64,000 bases of DNA, taken from positions 22,178 through 86,177 of the forward strand of contig NZ_BNJJ01000033.1 of assembly GCF_016587435.1 (NCBI RefSeq), given 5' to 3'. Below the pieces are notes generated by a model. It was not told where the DNA came from, ran no database searches, and saw nothing but the letters and a program-made list of their open reading frames with translations. Each line of letters opens with the position of its first letter. Position 1 is the stretch's first letter. This document shows, piece after piece, positions 34,731-43,144 of the stretch. Both the position numbers and the translations under genes were made by a program. This DNA is from Dictyobacter formicarum (GTDB lineage: Bacteria > Chloroflexota > Ktedonobacteria > Ktedonobacterales > Ktedonobacteraceae).

Positions 34731-34852
34731 ATGTCTGAAAGCCATAGGGCTCGCGTCTGCGGCCCCTGACGCTACGCGCCTTCGGCGCTCAATACCTCTT
34801 TTATGTGATTGTGCAAATATTGCGCTTTGCGCAATATTTGCACAATCACATA
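34731..34852. repeat. Composite repeat: conserved GC block plus 24-bp palindrome (copy 1)
   Basis: The first part (GTCTGAAAGC ... CGGCCCCTGACGCTACGCGCC) is nearly identical to the reverse strand of 45335-45405. The second part is a perfect 24-bp stem with a 3-base loop (34802-34825 and 34829-34852). The order and spacing match the copy at 45.3 kb, but the stem sequence differs. Confidence 0.75.
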
Positions 34853-34864
34853 TTTATTTATATG

Positions 34865-34906
34865 AAGAGCGACCTGCCTTATACCCTTATGAGGCAGGTC
34901 GCTCTT
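34865..34906 (-). terminator. Terminator of the secreted-protein gene
   Basis: 15-bp stem (AAGAGCGACCTGCCT with AGGCAGGTCGCTCTT), 12-base loop, 13 bp from the stop codon of the minus-strand gene at 34919. Confidence 0.7.
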
Positions 34907-34918
34907 TGTGGATTGGCG

Positions 34919-35662
34919 CTAAATGGTGTTGATGGTCACCTGATTTGAACTATAGAACGAGCCAAGATCGTAAACCTGGACTATAAAGCTTTGACGGGGG
35001 GCCAGGCCGCAGAACTGGGCGGAAATGGAAATGTTGCCGCCACTCAGGGCATTCACGATGGAAGGCTGAGCTATCAGGACGCTGCCTGTATCCTGGGTAG
35101 TACCACTGATATAGACATAGTTAGGGACCAGGCGTGATGCCAGCACGTTATTGCCGAGCAACACCACTGTTGCGCAACTGGTCAGTTGTGGTACAGTGGT
35201 GTGCAACGCACGAAGCGTGGGCTGCGGATCAGTAATGTTGAGTGGCTCAGAAACCGCTTGCACTCCTGTGGTGGGGTCTGTTGCCGTGATGTGCAGGTCC
35301 GTGATCTGGACCAGGCGCGTGAATTCTGTACGCGGATAGCAGAGTTTAGCTTTCACGTCGAAGTTGCCATCGACGCCAACCGCAACCTGCGCAGGGCTGA
35401 CAGTGAGCTCTGCGCTTCCGATTGCTGCCAGCGTAGCTATTGCTGATAAGGATATGTGGGGGGTGGAAAAGCCTTTGGCTGCCACTGTGGCAACCGTGCA
35501 ATTATCAGCATCGAATTCGTGGTTATATGCCAGCACCTTGAGGGTAGGCTCACTGGCTGCCCGGGCCGTTCCAGTTGTGAGCATGGTCCCCAGCAGCGTT
35601 GCCAGCAGGAGTAGCAAAAGTAACGGCATCAATCGATACGAGTGTAAATTAGCTGTGCGCAT
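34919..35662 (-). CDS. Secreted protein of unknown function
   Basis: 247 residues. A strong signal peptide (basic NLHSYR, then a Leu-rich core) ends with an ARA cleavage site at about residue 35. The mature part is beta-rich with four cysteines spaced for disulfides (DNCTV, KLCYP, TSCAT, AQFCGL) and three similar segments, so it may be repeated Ig-like strands. No known family recognised. AAAGGAAATC precedes the start. Confidence 0.82.
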   Translation of the reverse strand: MRTANLHSYRLMPLLLLLLLATLLGTMLTTGTARAASEPTLKVLAYNHEFDADNCTVATVAAKGFSTPHISLSAIATLAAIGSAELTVSPAQVAVGVDGNFDVKAKLCYPRTEFTRLVQITDLHITATDPTTGVQAVSEPLNITDPQPTLRALHTTVPQLTSCATVVLLGNNVLASRLVPNYVYISGTTQDTGSVLIAQPSIVNALSGGNISISAQFCGLAPRQSFIVQVYDLGSFYSSNQVTINTI

Positions 35663-35881
35663 AATAGAGAGATTTCCTTTCTTATGCCAGGGAAGGAGGA
35701 CACGAGGAGAAAGGAACGATGGTCGGCATCGCCCCCTTCTATCAGCTTCCTCCCCTTGAATTGTTATGCCTGACCAACAATCTTTTCTGTTATAACAGAG
35801 AAGATAAATGTTGTACAGACATTATATGTCGATGCATGATTATATGTAGCGCAAGAAAATATAGATGCCTTGGAGATTGAC

Positions 35882-36478
35882 ATGAAGCATTTACGTATTT
35901 GTTTTGTTGGCGATTCATTTGTCAATGGAACTGGCGATCCGGCTTGTCTGGGTTGGGCCGGACGAATCTGTGCTGCGGCCCAGCAGAATGGGCATGAGGT
36001 GACATATTACAATCTGGGCATTCGTCGTCAGACCAGTCATGAGATTGCCCGGCGCTGGCAGGCCGAGGTATTGGAGCGACTACCAGCTGATTGTGATGGG
36101 CGGCTGGTCTTTTCTTTTGGGGTCAATGATACGGTTTATGAAGACGGCCAGCCGCGCGTGGCGCTCCAGGAGTCGTTGCGGCACGCCAGAGAGATACTGC
36201 AGCTTGCCCGCACGCTGCGTCCGACGCTGATGGTTGGACCTCCTCCCATGCCTGATGACGAGCAGAATCAACGTATCGCCTGGCTCTCCCACCAGTTTGC
36301 CCTCTTATGCCATGAATTGACCATCCCCTATCTGGATGTGTTTGCCCCCCTGCTCCAGGTTAAGGACTGGAATGCCGAAGCGCTCGCCAATGACGGTGCC
36401 CATCCACGCGCGGGCGGATATAGCGCGCTGGCCCGGCTGGTGCAGGACTGGCCCGCCTGGCAGGCCTGGTTCGACTGA
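35882..36478 (+). CDS. SGNH/GDSL-family esterase or lipase
   Basis: 198 residues. Block I CFVGDSFVNGTGD holds the nucleophile Ser, block III FGVNDTV is the GxND motif, and block V NDGAHPRAGGY holds the catalytic Asp and His. No signal peptide, so it is probably cytosolic. The ATG at 35882 follows TTGGAG; an earlier in-frame TTG at 35870 is less likely. Substrates in this family are esters of sugars or lipids. Confidence 0.92.
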   Translation: MKHLRICFVGDSFVNGTGDPACLGWAGRICAAAQQNGHEVTYYNLGIRRQTSHEIARRWQAEVLERLPADCDGRLVFSFGVNDTVYEDGQPRVALQESLRHAREILQLARTLRPTLMVGPPPMPDDEQNQRIAWLSHQFALLCHELTIPYLDVFAPLLQVKDWNAEALANDGAHPRAGGYSALARLVQDWPAWQAWFD

Positions 36479-36609
36479 CGCGCGCCCTTGCCTGTTTTTT
36501 TGATGAATTTGACAAAAAGCTTATTGATTGTGCAATGCGCTTCCGAAAATTGTGATTCCATTGAGAATAAGCTAGAATGGCAATGATTATTAAAAGGAGC
36601 ATATAGCGT

Positions 36610-37701
36610 ATGGCTATGGTTGATAGTTTGCCGGTAATCGATGGACATAATGATACGTTGTTGCGTCTGTATGAGGCTTCGTTGCGGCAGGCGCAGGTTG
36701 GCCAGGACTTTTTTGTCGAGAGTACGGAGGGGCACATTGATCTGCCACGTGCCAGGCGTGGCGGGCTGGCCGGTGGTTTCTTTGCGATCTTTCCTCGTCA
36801 TCCGCAGCATGCGCAACTGCTGAAAGAGCATCTGCACATTAGTGATGGCGCCTACGAGGTACGCCCACTGCCGGCCGTTGACCCGATCTATGCGCAGCAG
36901 CTTACTCTGGCCGTGGCTGCCAGCCTCTTTCAACTGGAGTCCGCTTCTCAGGGGCAGATCAAAGTAGTGCGCAGCGTCGCTGAGCTACGGCACTGTCTGC
37001 AGGAAGGTATCCTGGCCATCATCCTTCACTTTGAAGGGGCCGAGGCCATTGATCCTCACCTGGATGCGCTGGAAGTGTTTTACCAGGCCGGTCTGCGCTC
37101 ACTGGGGCCTGTCTGGAGCCGTCCCAACGTCTTTGGACACGGCGTGCCCTTCAGGTTCCCCCACACCCCCGACGTTGGACCCGGCTTGACGCAGGCCGGC
37201 AAAGACCTGGTCCGAGCCTGCAATCGCCTGGGAGTCATGCTTGACCTGGCTCACCTGAACGAGCAGGGCTTCTGGGATGTGGCGCGCCTCTCACAGGCTC
37301 CCCTGGTCTCCACTCATAGCGCTGTGCATGCGCTCTGCCCTTCCTCGCGTAACCTGACCGATCGCCAGCTGGATGCTATCCGCGCCTCCGGCGGCATAGT
37401 GGGACTCAACTTTGACGTGGCCGACCTGCGTGAGGATGCCTATTACGATCCCAATACGCCGTTGAGCGTGATGATCCGCCACCTCGACTACCTGGTGGAG
37501 CGCCTCGGCATCGATGGCGTGGGCTTCGGCTCCGATTTCGACGGCGGCATTACTGTTGCTCAGGAGATCCAGGATGTCGCGGGGCTACCGCGCCTGCTGG
37601 CCGTCCTGCGTGAGCACGGTTATGATGAAAGCTCCCTGCGTAAATTGACGCATCAAAACTGGCTCCGCATCCTCGACCAGACCTGGCGGCCCCAGGGCTG
37701 A
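36610..37701 (+). CDS. Membrane dipeptidase family (M19) peptidase
   Basis: 363 residues with AAAAGGAGC before the ATG. Zinc sites: VIDGHNDTLLRL (His and Asp) at the N-terminus, a glutamate in HFEGAEAID, and histidines in STHSAVHAL. The motif GIDGVGFGSDFDGG near the end is characteristic. These enzymes hydrolyse dipeptides. No signal peptide or GPI tail, so it is cytosolic. Confidence 0.93.
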   Translation: MAMVDSLPVIDGHNDTLLRLYEASLRQAQVGQDFFVESTEGHIDLPRARRGGLAGGFFAIFPRHPQHAQLLKEHLHISDGAYEVRPLPAVDPIYAQQLTLAVAASLFQLESASQGQIKVVRSVAELRHCLQEGILAIILHFEGAEAIDPHLDALEVFYQAGLRSLGPVWSRPNVFGHGVPFRFPHTPDVGPGLTQAGKDLVRACNRLGVMLDLAHLNEQGFWDVARLSQAPLVSTHSAVHALCPSSRNLTDRQLDAIRASGGIVGLNFDVADLREDAYYDPNTPLSVMIRHLDYLVERLGIDGVGFGSDFDGGITVAQEIQDVAGLPRLLAVLREHGYDESSLRKLTHQNWLRILDQTWRPQG

Positions 37702-37705
37702 CCAC

Positions 37706-38164
37706 TCAATCTGATCTGGTCGAAGACGTAGCGGCATGGATCGCCTGATCAAGTTGCTTCCAGAAAACATCGGTGGCATGGCGCTGGATTGCTTCGTTGC
37801 CAATCGTTACCGGTCGGCAGCCATCGTTCTCTGCTTTGATGACGACGAGTAGCTGCTTATGCTGTTGGAAAGTCAACACATAGTGCGGTCCATATTCAAG
37901 GGTACAGAACTGGTTCTCAGGTAGAACTGGTAGCCCATAGCTCGTAGCATACAATTGTCTGACCAACGCCTGATCTGTGAGCGTCACGGTGTGCATCCCT
38001 CCCTGAGGATTGGGAAGCTGGATCTGGACGCTATCAGGCTGAACGTTAGGAGGTGGCGTTGGAGCCGCTGCCTGTGCTTCTATCTGGTTGATGCAGCCGC
38101 TCAGCAGCGCGAGCAGAACTATGAACACTACTCCCGCCAGGGAAATGAATGGTATCTTTTTCAT
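37706..38164 (-). CDS. Lipoprotein of unknown function
   Basis: 152 residues. Signal peptide with a lipobox LLSGC (Cys at about 22), then a proline-rich stretch and a small alpha/beta domain with two cysteines. Processed by Lgt and LspA if expressed. It converges on the M19 gene with 4 bp between stops. The start at 38164 gives the proper signal-peptide length. Confidence 0.78.
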   Translation of the reverse strand: MKKIPFISLAGVVFIVLLALLSGCINQIEAQAAAPTPPPNVQPDSVQIQLPNPQGGMHTVTLTDQALVRQLYATSYGLPVLPENQFCTLEYGPHYVLTFQQHKQLLVVIKAENDGCRPVTIGNEAIQRHATDVFWKQLDQAIHAATSSTRSD

Positions 38165-38297
38165 CTTCTTAGAAGCTCCATAAGTGATTGGGAACAAGCC
38201 TTAGGGCTTTTTTGTTCCTGTAAAGTATCGCATATCGCATATCGCGCTCAATATAAACTATACTCGTCGTTCCTATGAAAGCGGAAAAAAAGTGCGC

Positions 38298-38332
38298 GAA
38301 TTTTAGAATTCTAGAATTTTAGAATTTTAGAA
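38298..38332. repeat. AT-rich tandem repeat, unit TAGAATTT
   Basis: About four imperfect copies of an 8- to 10-base unit in the 350-bp region before the histidine kinase. The rest of that region has no gene. Confidence 0.5.
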
Positions 38333-38515
38333 GCCAGAAGCTAGCAGTCAGAAGTTTGATGTTCCTGGTTGTTGTTTTGCCTGGGCTATTTCGTTGTCTT
38401 CTTGCCGTTGAAAGTCTCTTTATAGTACAGCAAGACGTTTTATTAGTGATTCAACTTTTAACACTCTGGAATACATGTGCTTCAGATATATTTGACGACC
38501 AGGAAAGATGATGTT

Positions 38516-40417
38516 ATGGGCCAGGTTGGATCCAATGGACTACCGCCTGCTCCTCTCGCTTTACTGCACGATAGTCAGCAGGCTTTTTTTGACATGATGA
38601 TTGCTGAGGTCGGTTTATGGTTATGGAACAAAGATAGCATGACCATTACCGTCCTCAATGAGCGTATGGCTACGTTTCTGAATTTGCCAGAGGTCCAATC
38701 GATCACGCTGGAGAGTTTTTTTCAGGATGTTCATCCCGATGATTATCATCGCGCCTGGCAGACGTTCAATCAAGCTATTATGGGACAGTGTGAATGGAGC
38801 TTTGAGCTGCGACTGGCCCGTGAGGGGCGGCCGCAACTATGGCTATCGTTTCAATCGCAAGCCGTCTTCAACGAGCAGGGCGAGATGATACGCCTGCTTG
38901 GCCTGGCGCACGATATTACGATCCAGCGCGAAGTGGAGGAGCGGCAGGCTAAAGAGTTGAAAGCGCTGCGCTTCCTGCTTGAAAATATGACCCTCGGCTT
39001 GCTGCATTTTGACACCAACTGGCGCTGTACGTATATAAATCAGCAGGCGGAGAAGGTTTTTCACCTGAACATTGAGCATGTGCGTGGCAAATATATCAGT
39101 GAAGTCATGCAACTCCTGCAGTCTGATACCCATCTTAACGAGACTGAGATCGTATCGATTGCCCGTTGGACCATCAAAACGCAGCTCCCCAACGACTTTG
39201 AGTTTTTTTACGTCCCTCTACAGCGTTGGCTGAAGGCGCAGTTCTATCCTAAAGACGATGGCCTCATGCTCTGTTTCATTGACATTACCAGGTCCAGACA
39301 GACGGAACAGGCGCTCAGAGCCAGAGAGGTCAAATTTCGCCGTCTGGCCGATGCCAATGTGATCGGCATCATTGTTTGTAATGTGCATGGCGAAATCATA
39401 GAAGCCAATAATATGTTCCTGAACATGCTCGGTTATACACATGATGATGTTATGCTGGAGAAGCTCAACTGGGTCACCCTTACGCCGCCAGAGTACCTGG
39501 ATGCGGATTTTCAAGCATTAGAGCAATTAAAGACCAGTGGTGTTTTCCCACCCTATGAGAAAGAGTTTCTCACCTGTAGCGGAGAACGTATCCAGGTTGC
39601 CCTGACGGGAGCAGCATTAGATGAGCAGGCTGAAACCTGTATCGCATATGTGATGGATAAGACGCCGCAAAAGGAACTGGAGAGGCACCGAGCCATACTT
39701 ATGAGTATTCTGGGACACGAGTTGAGGACGCCACTGACCGCTATTAGCGGCACCCTCCAACTGGTGCAGCGGCGTGTCAACCGTTATAAACTCAAGCACC
39801 AGGATCTGCCAGAAGATGTTGAGCGCCTGTTGAGAATCTTCTCCGAAGCGGTCGAATTATCCATTCGCCATACCCATATCCAGAATCGTTTGATCCATGA
39901 TATGCTTGATACGGCCAGCCTCTCGCTTGATAAGCTTCGTCTCAACATGCAGCCATGCGATTTTGCCAGGGTCATCACCGAAGTTGCCGAAGATTTTCAA
40001 GTTATTTATCCAGGACAAGAGATTATTTTGCGCATGCCAGGGAAAGAAGTTATGGTTGTAGCTGATCCGGATCGTTTGAGCCAGGTTATTGCCAACTATC
40101 TTTCGAATGCGCTGAAGTATACTCAACCGAATAAGCCGATCGTGATAGAACTTATGGTTGATAGCGATGAAGCGCGCTGCCTGGTGATCGATCAGGGACC
40201 CGGCATCTCGCTGGAAGATCAGCAGCGCGTCTGGCTCCCCTTTAAGCGTGCCAAAGACGTCAAAGATTGGAGCGGTAGTGGCACCAATCTCGGTCTGGGA
40301 CTCTACATTTGCCGCGTCCTGATGGAGCTCCAGCGTGGCTCTGTTGGCGTTGAGAGCATTCCCAACCATGGCGCAACCTTCTGGGCTTCTATCCCGCTGG
40401 CAAAAGAGCAAATCTGA
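38516..40417 (+). CDS. PAS-domain sensor histidine kinase
   Basis: 633 residues. At least three PAS domains: about 30-150, 165-280 and 290-405 (FRRLADANVIGIIVCNVHGE). Then HisKA with phosphoacceptor His in ILGHELRTPLTAISG, and HATPase with N box NYLSNALKYT, G1 VIDQGPGISLED and G2 GTNLGLGLYI. No membrane segment, so a cytosolic sensor. No response regulator is adjacent, so it is an orphan kinase. The ATG at 38516 follows AGGAAAG; the earlier GTG at 38477 is weaker. Confidence 0.92.
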   Translation: MGQVGSNGLPPAPLALLHDSQQAFFDMMIAEVGLWLWNKDSMTITVLNERMATFLNLPEVQSITLESFFQDVHPDDYHRAWQTFNQAIMGQCEWSFELRLAREGRPQLWLSFQSQAVFNEQGEMIRLLGLAHDITIQREVEERQAKELKALRFLLENMTLGLLHFDTNWRCTYINQQAEKVFHLNIEHVRGKYISEVMQLLQSDTHLNETEIVSIARWTIKTQLPNDFEFFYVPLQRWLKAQFYPKDDGLMLCFIDITRSRQTEQALRAREVKFRRLADANVIGIIVCNVHGEIIEANNMFLNMLGYTHDDVMLEKLNWVTLTPPEYLDADFQALEQLKTSGVFPPYEKEFLTCSGERIQVALTGAALDEQAETCIAYVMDKTPQKELERHRAILMSILGHELRTPLTAISGTLQLVQRRVNRYKLKHQDLPEDVERLLRIFSEAVELSIRHTHIQNRLIHDMLDTASLSLDKLRLNMQPCDFARVITEVAEDFQVIYPGQEIILRMPGKEVMVVADPDRLSQVIANYLSNALKYTQPNKPIVIELMVDSDEARCLVIDQGPGISLEDQQRVWLPFKRAKDVKDWSGSGTNLGLGLYICRVLMELQRGSVGVESIPNHGATFWASIPLAKEQI

Positions 40418-40424
40418 GTTGATC

Positions 40425-40850
40425 TTATGGACTGATGCACAGGCATTCAAGCGTACGCTGTACTTCGGGCAGCTCTGCCACATCGGCGATGGGAAACCAG
40501 GCCAGCCCCTGTAGCATGATATGCTCCTGTCCCTCATCTTCAGGATCATAGCCCAGAATGGCCTGGGCATTGTGGTCGACTTCAACCAGGAAGGTGCTGG
40601 AGATGCCCTTATCATAGGCCGACTCAAAGAGGAAGCGAGGATTGCGACCGCGCAGGCCCGTCTCCTCAAACAGCTCGCGCAGGGCGGCCTCCTCAGCTCG
40701 CTCGCCAGGATTCAGGCCTCCGCCCGGAAGTATCCAGGACTCGCTTCCATCGCGCCAGTGATGCAGGACCAGCAGGATCTCGCTGTTGTTGTTCCGCAAT
40801 ACCACGGCGGCGGCGCGGGGACGAATATTCTGCGTCATTATGCTATCCAT
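40425..40850 (-). CDS. Nudix hydrolase
   Basis: 141 residues. A complete Nudix box: GGGLNPGERAEEAALRELFE and then ETGL (GX5EX7REUXEEXGU). Hydrolyses a nucleoside-diphosphate-linked compound; the substrate is not evident. It follows the APH-like kinase on the same strand with a 9-bp gap, so the two form an operon. Confidence 0.93.
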   Translation of the reverse strand: MDSIMTQNIRPRAAAVVLRNNNSEILLVLHHWRDGSESWILPGGGLNPGERAEEAALRELFEETGLRGRNPRFLFESAYDKGISSTFLVEVDHNAQAILGYDPEDEGQEHIMLQGLAWFPIADVAELPEVQRTLECLCISP

Positions 40851-40859
40851 TTCTGCTCG

Positions 40860-41894
40860 CTAGCTTGCGAGAAAGTTGCCTTGATATTGGGCCAGGATGG
40901 CGCGGCGGCTGCCAGCTGGATACTCGTGTTCGTCGGGGGCCAGGCTATGCTCGCAGCGAGCCCCATAGGCCATAGAAGTAGTCATAGCGGCCGCGAGCGT
41001 GCGCCGCTCGTCTGGGTTGAATGGACGCCCACGTGCCGTTTCATAATCAGCAATAAAGGCCAGCATCTCCTCACGGGTGGGTGAGTCAGCCACGCCGGGC
41101 ATAAAGGGAATGTAGGTAAAGGTCATGGCGGCATGGCCGACCAGTACTGGCTCCTTGTCTAGCTGCAGGCTATCCCAGTCATAGATCACATGTGCCTGCT
41201 CGCCGAGATAGCGAATATGTTTGGTGCTCCAATCGAAATGGCCCAGCATCAGTTCACCAGCGCCATTGTCCAGCGTTTCCCTGGCACGCCAGGCCAGGGC
41301 ATCGATCCACTCGGCGCCTCGTGTGGTGGCTTCAAAATCGAAGATATTGCTATGCGGCTTGCCCCACAGGACGCCTGGCGGCAGGCGCTTATCAAAGAGC
41401 TTGAGATTGATGTCTGGCAGGCGCTCCTCGGGCTGGCGCAGTAGCCGCAACTGCCAGGCCAGGAGCTCAGCCATCTTCTGTCGCCAGAGGGGCTGATGGG
41501 CATCGTGATATTCACCCAGATCATCAAACTCCTCTATCATAGCAATTCCGTTGACCAGCGGTAATGGTTCGCGGATAGGATGGGTGCAGGGATAGCCCTG
41601 CTCTAGCAGGTAGCGCTGGACGCGCACCACGCCGCGCAGGCGCTCGATCGACTCTTCCGGACCGAGCAACTTGAGCACGATTTTCCGTCCATCTTGTAGT
41701 TGTAGTCCACACACTACTCCAATGCTGACCTCGTAGAAGATGGCACTAGCGATGCAGCTCCCCAGCTCGCGTTCACAGAACGTATTGATCTGTTCAACCA
41801 CCAGTTGTGGCTCGGCTGTCTGGAAAATTTGTTTCAGGGGATATGGATTATACCAATCTTCTAGCTCGTCAGCGATGCAGGCTTGCAGATCCAT
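40860..41894 (-). CDS. Aminoglycoside-phosphotransferase-like kinase
   Basis: 344 residues. ATP lysine in RKIVLKLLGP; the Brenner-type loop is GHFDWSTKHIRYL with His-Phe-Asp (His where most APH enzymes have Asn), then VIYDWDSL as the metal site. This is the APH/choline-kinase-like fold, which phosphorylates small molecules, including antibiotics and metabolites. The neighbouring Nudix gene suggests a nucleotide-linked pathway. Start after AAAGGAATC. Confidence 0.85.
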   Translation of the reverse strand: MDLQACIADELEDWYNPYPLKQIFQTAEPQLVVEQINTFCERELGSCIASAIFYEVSIGVVCGLQLQDGRKIVLKLLGPEESIERLRGVVRVQRYLLEQGYPCTHPIREPLPLVNGIAMIEEFDDLGEYHDAHQPLWRQKMAELLAWQLRLLRQPEERLPDINLKLFDKRLPPGVLWGKPHSNIFDFEATTRGAEWIDALAWRARETLDNGAGELMLGHFDWSTKHIRYLGEQAHVIYDWDSLQLDKEPVLVGHAAMTFTYIPFMPGVADSPTREEMLAFIADYETARGRPFNPDERRTLAAAMTTSMAYGARCEHSLAPDEHEYPAGSRRAILAQYQGNFLAS

Positions 41895-42073
41895 AATAGC
41901 GATTCCTTTCTTTTTTCTGCTCTGTTAGTATCGCACATGCTGGCAATATCAACCTTTCCATTCCCAGGTGGCAATACAGCCAGCGTTTGACATTTTTGAG
42001 CCTGTGCTTTACCCTTTCCATGCAATGGGATGCCATGTTTTTGTATTTACGCGACAGGAGAGATCATAGAGAG

Positions 42074-42481
42074 ATGCCGACTACAACCCTACCTAAGAAA
42101 TTGCAGCTTAAAGCGGAACAGCACGCCCTTATTTTACATGCGCCTCCGGGCTACCTGGACACCCTTGCTCCTTTGCCACCGGGGGTGAAAGTTGTACAGT
42201 CAGGAGATGGTCAGTATGACTTTGTGCAGCTCTTCATCAAGAATCTCGCTGATTTGCAGGCCACGCTGCCGGCGGCTGTGCAGGCCGTTAAGCCCGACGG
42301 TCTGTTCTGGATCGCCTATCCTAAAGGCGGCGCGAAAGCCGGAACAGATGTGAACCGGGATATTCTGTGGGAGGCGGTTTCGCAGCATAACTTAACCGGC
42401 GTCTCCTTGATTGCCCTTGACGAAACCTGGTCTTGCATGCGTTTTCGTGCCGCCGATAAGGTTGCCAGCAAACGCCAGTAG
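42074..42481 (+). CDS. DUF3052-like protein
   Basis: 135 residues. LQLKAEQHALILHAPPGYLD, then YDFVQLFIKNLADLQATLPA, GLFWIAYPKGG and ALDETWSCMRFRAADK resemble DUF3052 proteins, common in high-GC Gram-positives. The start at 42074 follows ATAGAGAG; the long upstream extension has no ribosome site. Function unknown. Confidence 0.75.
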   Translation: MPTTTLPKKLQLKAEQHALILHAPPGYLDTLAPLPPGVKVVQSGDGQYDFVQLFIKNLADLQATLPAAVQAVKPDGLFWIAYPKGGAKAGTDVNRDILWEAVSQHNLTGVSLIALDETWSCMRFRAADKVASKRQ

Positions 42482-42539
42482 GTAGTGCGCAAGAGGTGTG
42501 TATTTGTGAATTGGATTGATTGAGAGAGGATGTTTGGCG

Positions 42540-43013
42540 ATGGCATTTGATGATCAGGATGAAATTGTGGCACTGGTGCAGCATATGGCGGCCATCCCGG
42601 AGCGCCTGGTGCGTGCGATGAACGGTAAGACCACGGCGCAACTGACGCGTCGGCCAGCTCCAGGTGAATGGTCGGTACATGAGGTATTTGCCCATATGCG
42701 CGCGGTAGATGATATCGTCACCACGCGCATCTATATGCTGTTGACGCGCCCGGATGCCCCCCTGGTTGCCTTTGACGAGCGGCGCTGGGCCGAGGTTGCC
42801 CACTATGCCAACCGGGACATTCACCAGTCCTTGACCCTCTTCACCCTGCGCCGCATCGAGATCGTGGCTACCTTGCGACAACTCTTTTTTGAAGATTGGC
42901 AGCGTGTCGGCCTCCATGAAACCTATGGTACCCAGAGCCTGATCGGCATCGTGCGCGACCTGGCCTCCCACGAAGGTGAACACTGCTCACAGATCGAGCA
43001 GCTACTTTCCTAA
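42540..43013 (+). CDS. DinB/YfiT-family metal-dependent protein
   Basis: 157 residues. Four-helix DinB pattern: RPAPGEWSVHEVFAHMRAVD holds the first metal His region, and LASHEGEHCSQIEQLL near the end holds the closing HxxxHxxQ-type His pair. Such proteins bind Zn or Ni and act in thiol transfer or stress. GAGAGG precedes the ATG. Confidence 0.82.
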   Translation: MAFDDQDEIVALVQHMAAIPERLVRAMNGKTTAQLTRRPAPGEWSVHEVFAHMRAVDDIVTTRIYMLLTRPDAPLVAFDERRWAEVAHYANRDIHQSLTLFTLRRIEIVATLRQLFFEDWQRVGLHETYGTQSLIGIVRDLASHEGEHCSQIEQLLS

Positions 43014-43045
43014 TCCGTCAGGGAGCATTTTCGAGCGCGAAGCAA

Positions 43046-43133
43046 GCAAGCGCCCGCAAGGGGCGCACCTACGTTTTTCACCTTTCCTGTTGCGAGGTAA
43101 GCAAGCGCCTGCAAGGGGCGCACCTACGTTTTT
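43046..43133. repeat. Two tandem copies of the GCACCTACG element
   Basis: Copies at 43046-43078 and 43101-43133, 55 bp apart, 32 of 33 bases alike: GCAAGCGCC(C/T)GCAAGGGG followed by CGCACCTACGTTTTT. Each can fold as a short stem then T5, so both may serve as terminators after the DinB gene and before the convergent MFS gene. Confidence 0.75.
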
Positions 43134-43144
43134 CTCTCTATCGA

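Noticed and set aside
43046..43133. CRISPR-like array
   Set aside because: Only two copies, and the units are terminator-like stems found singly elsewhere; no cas genes.
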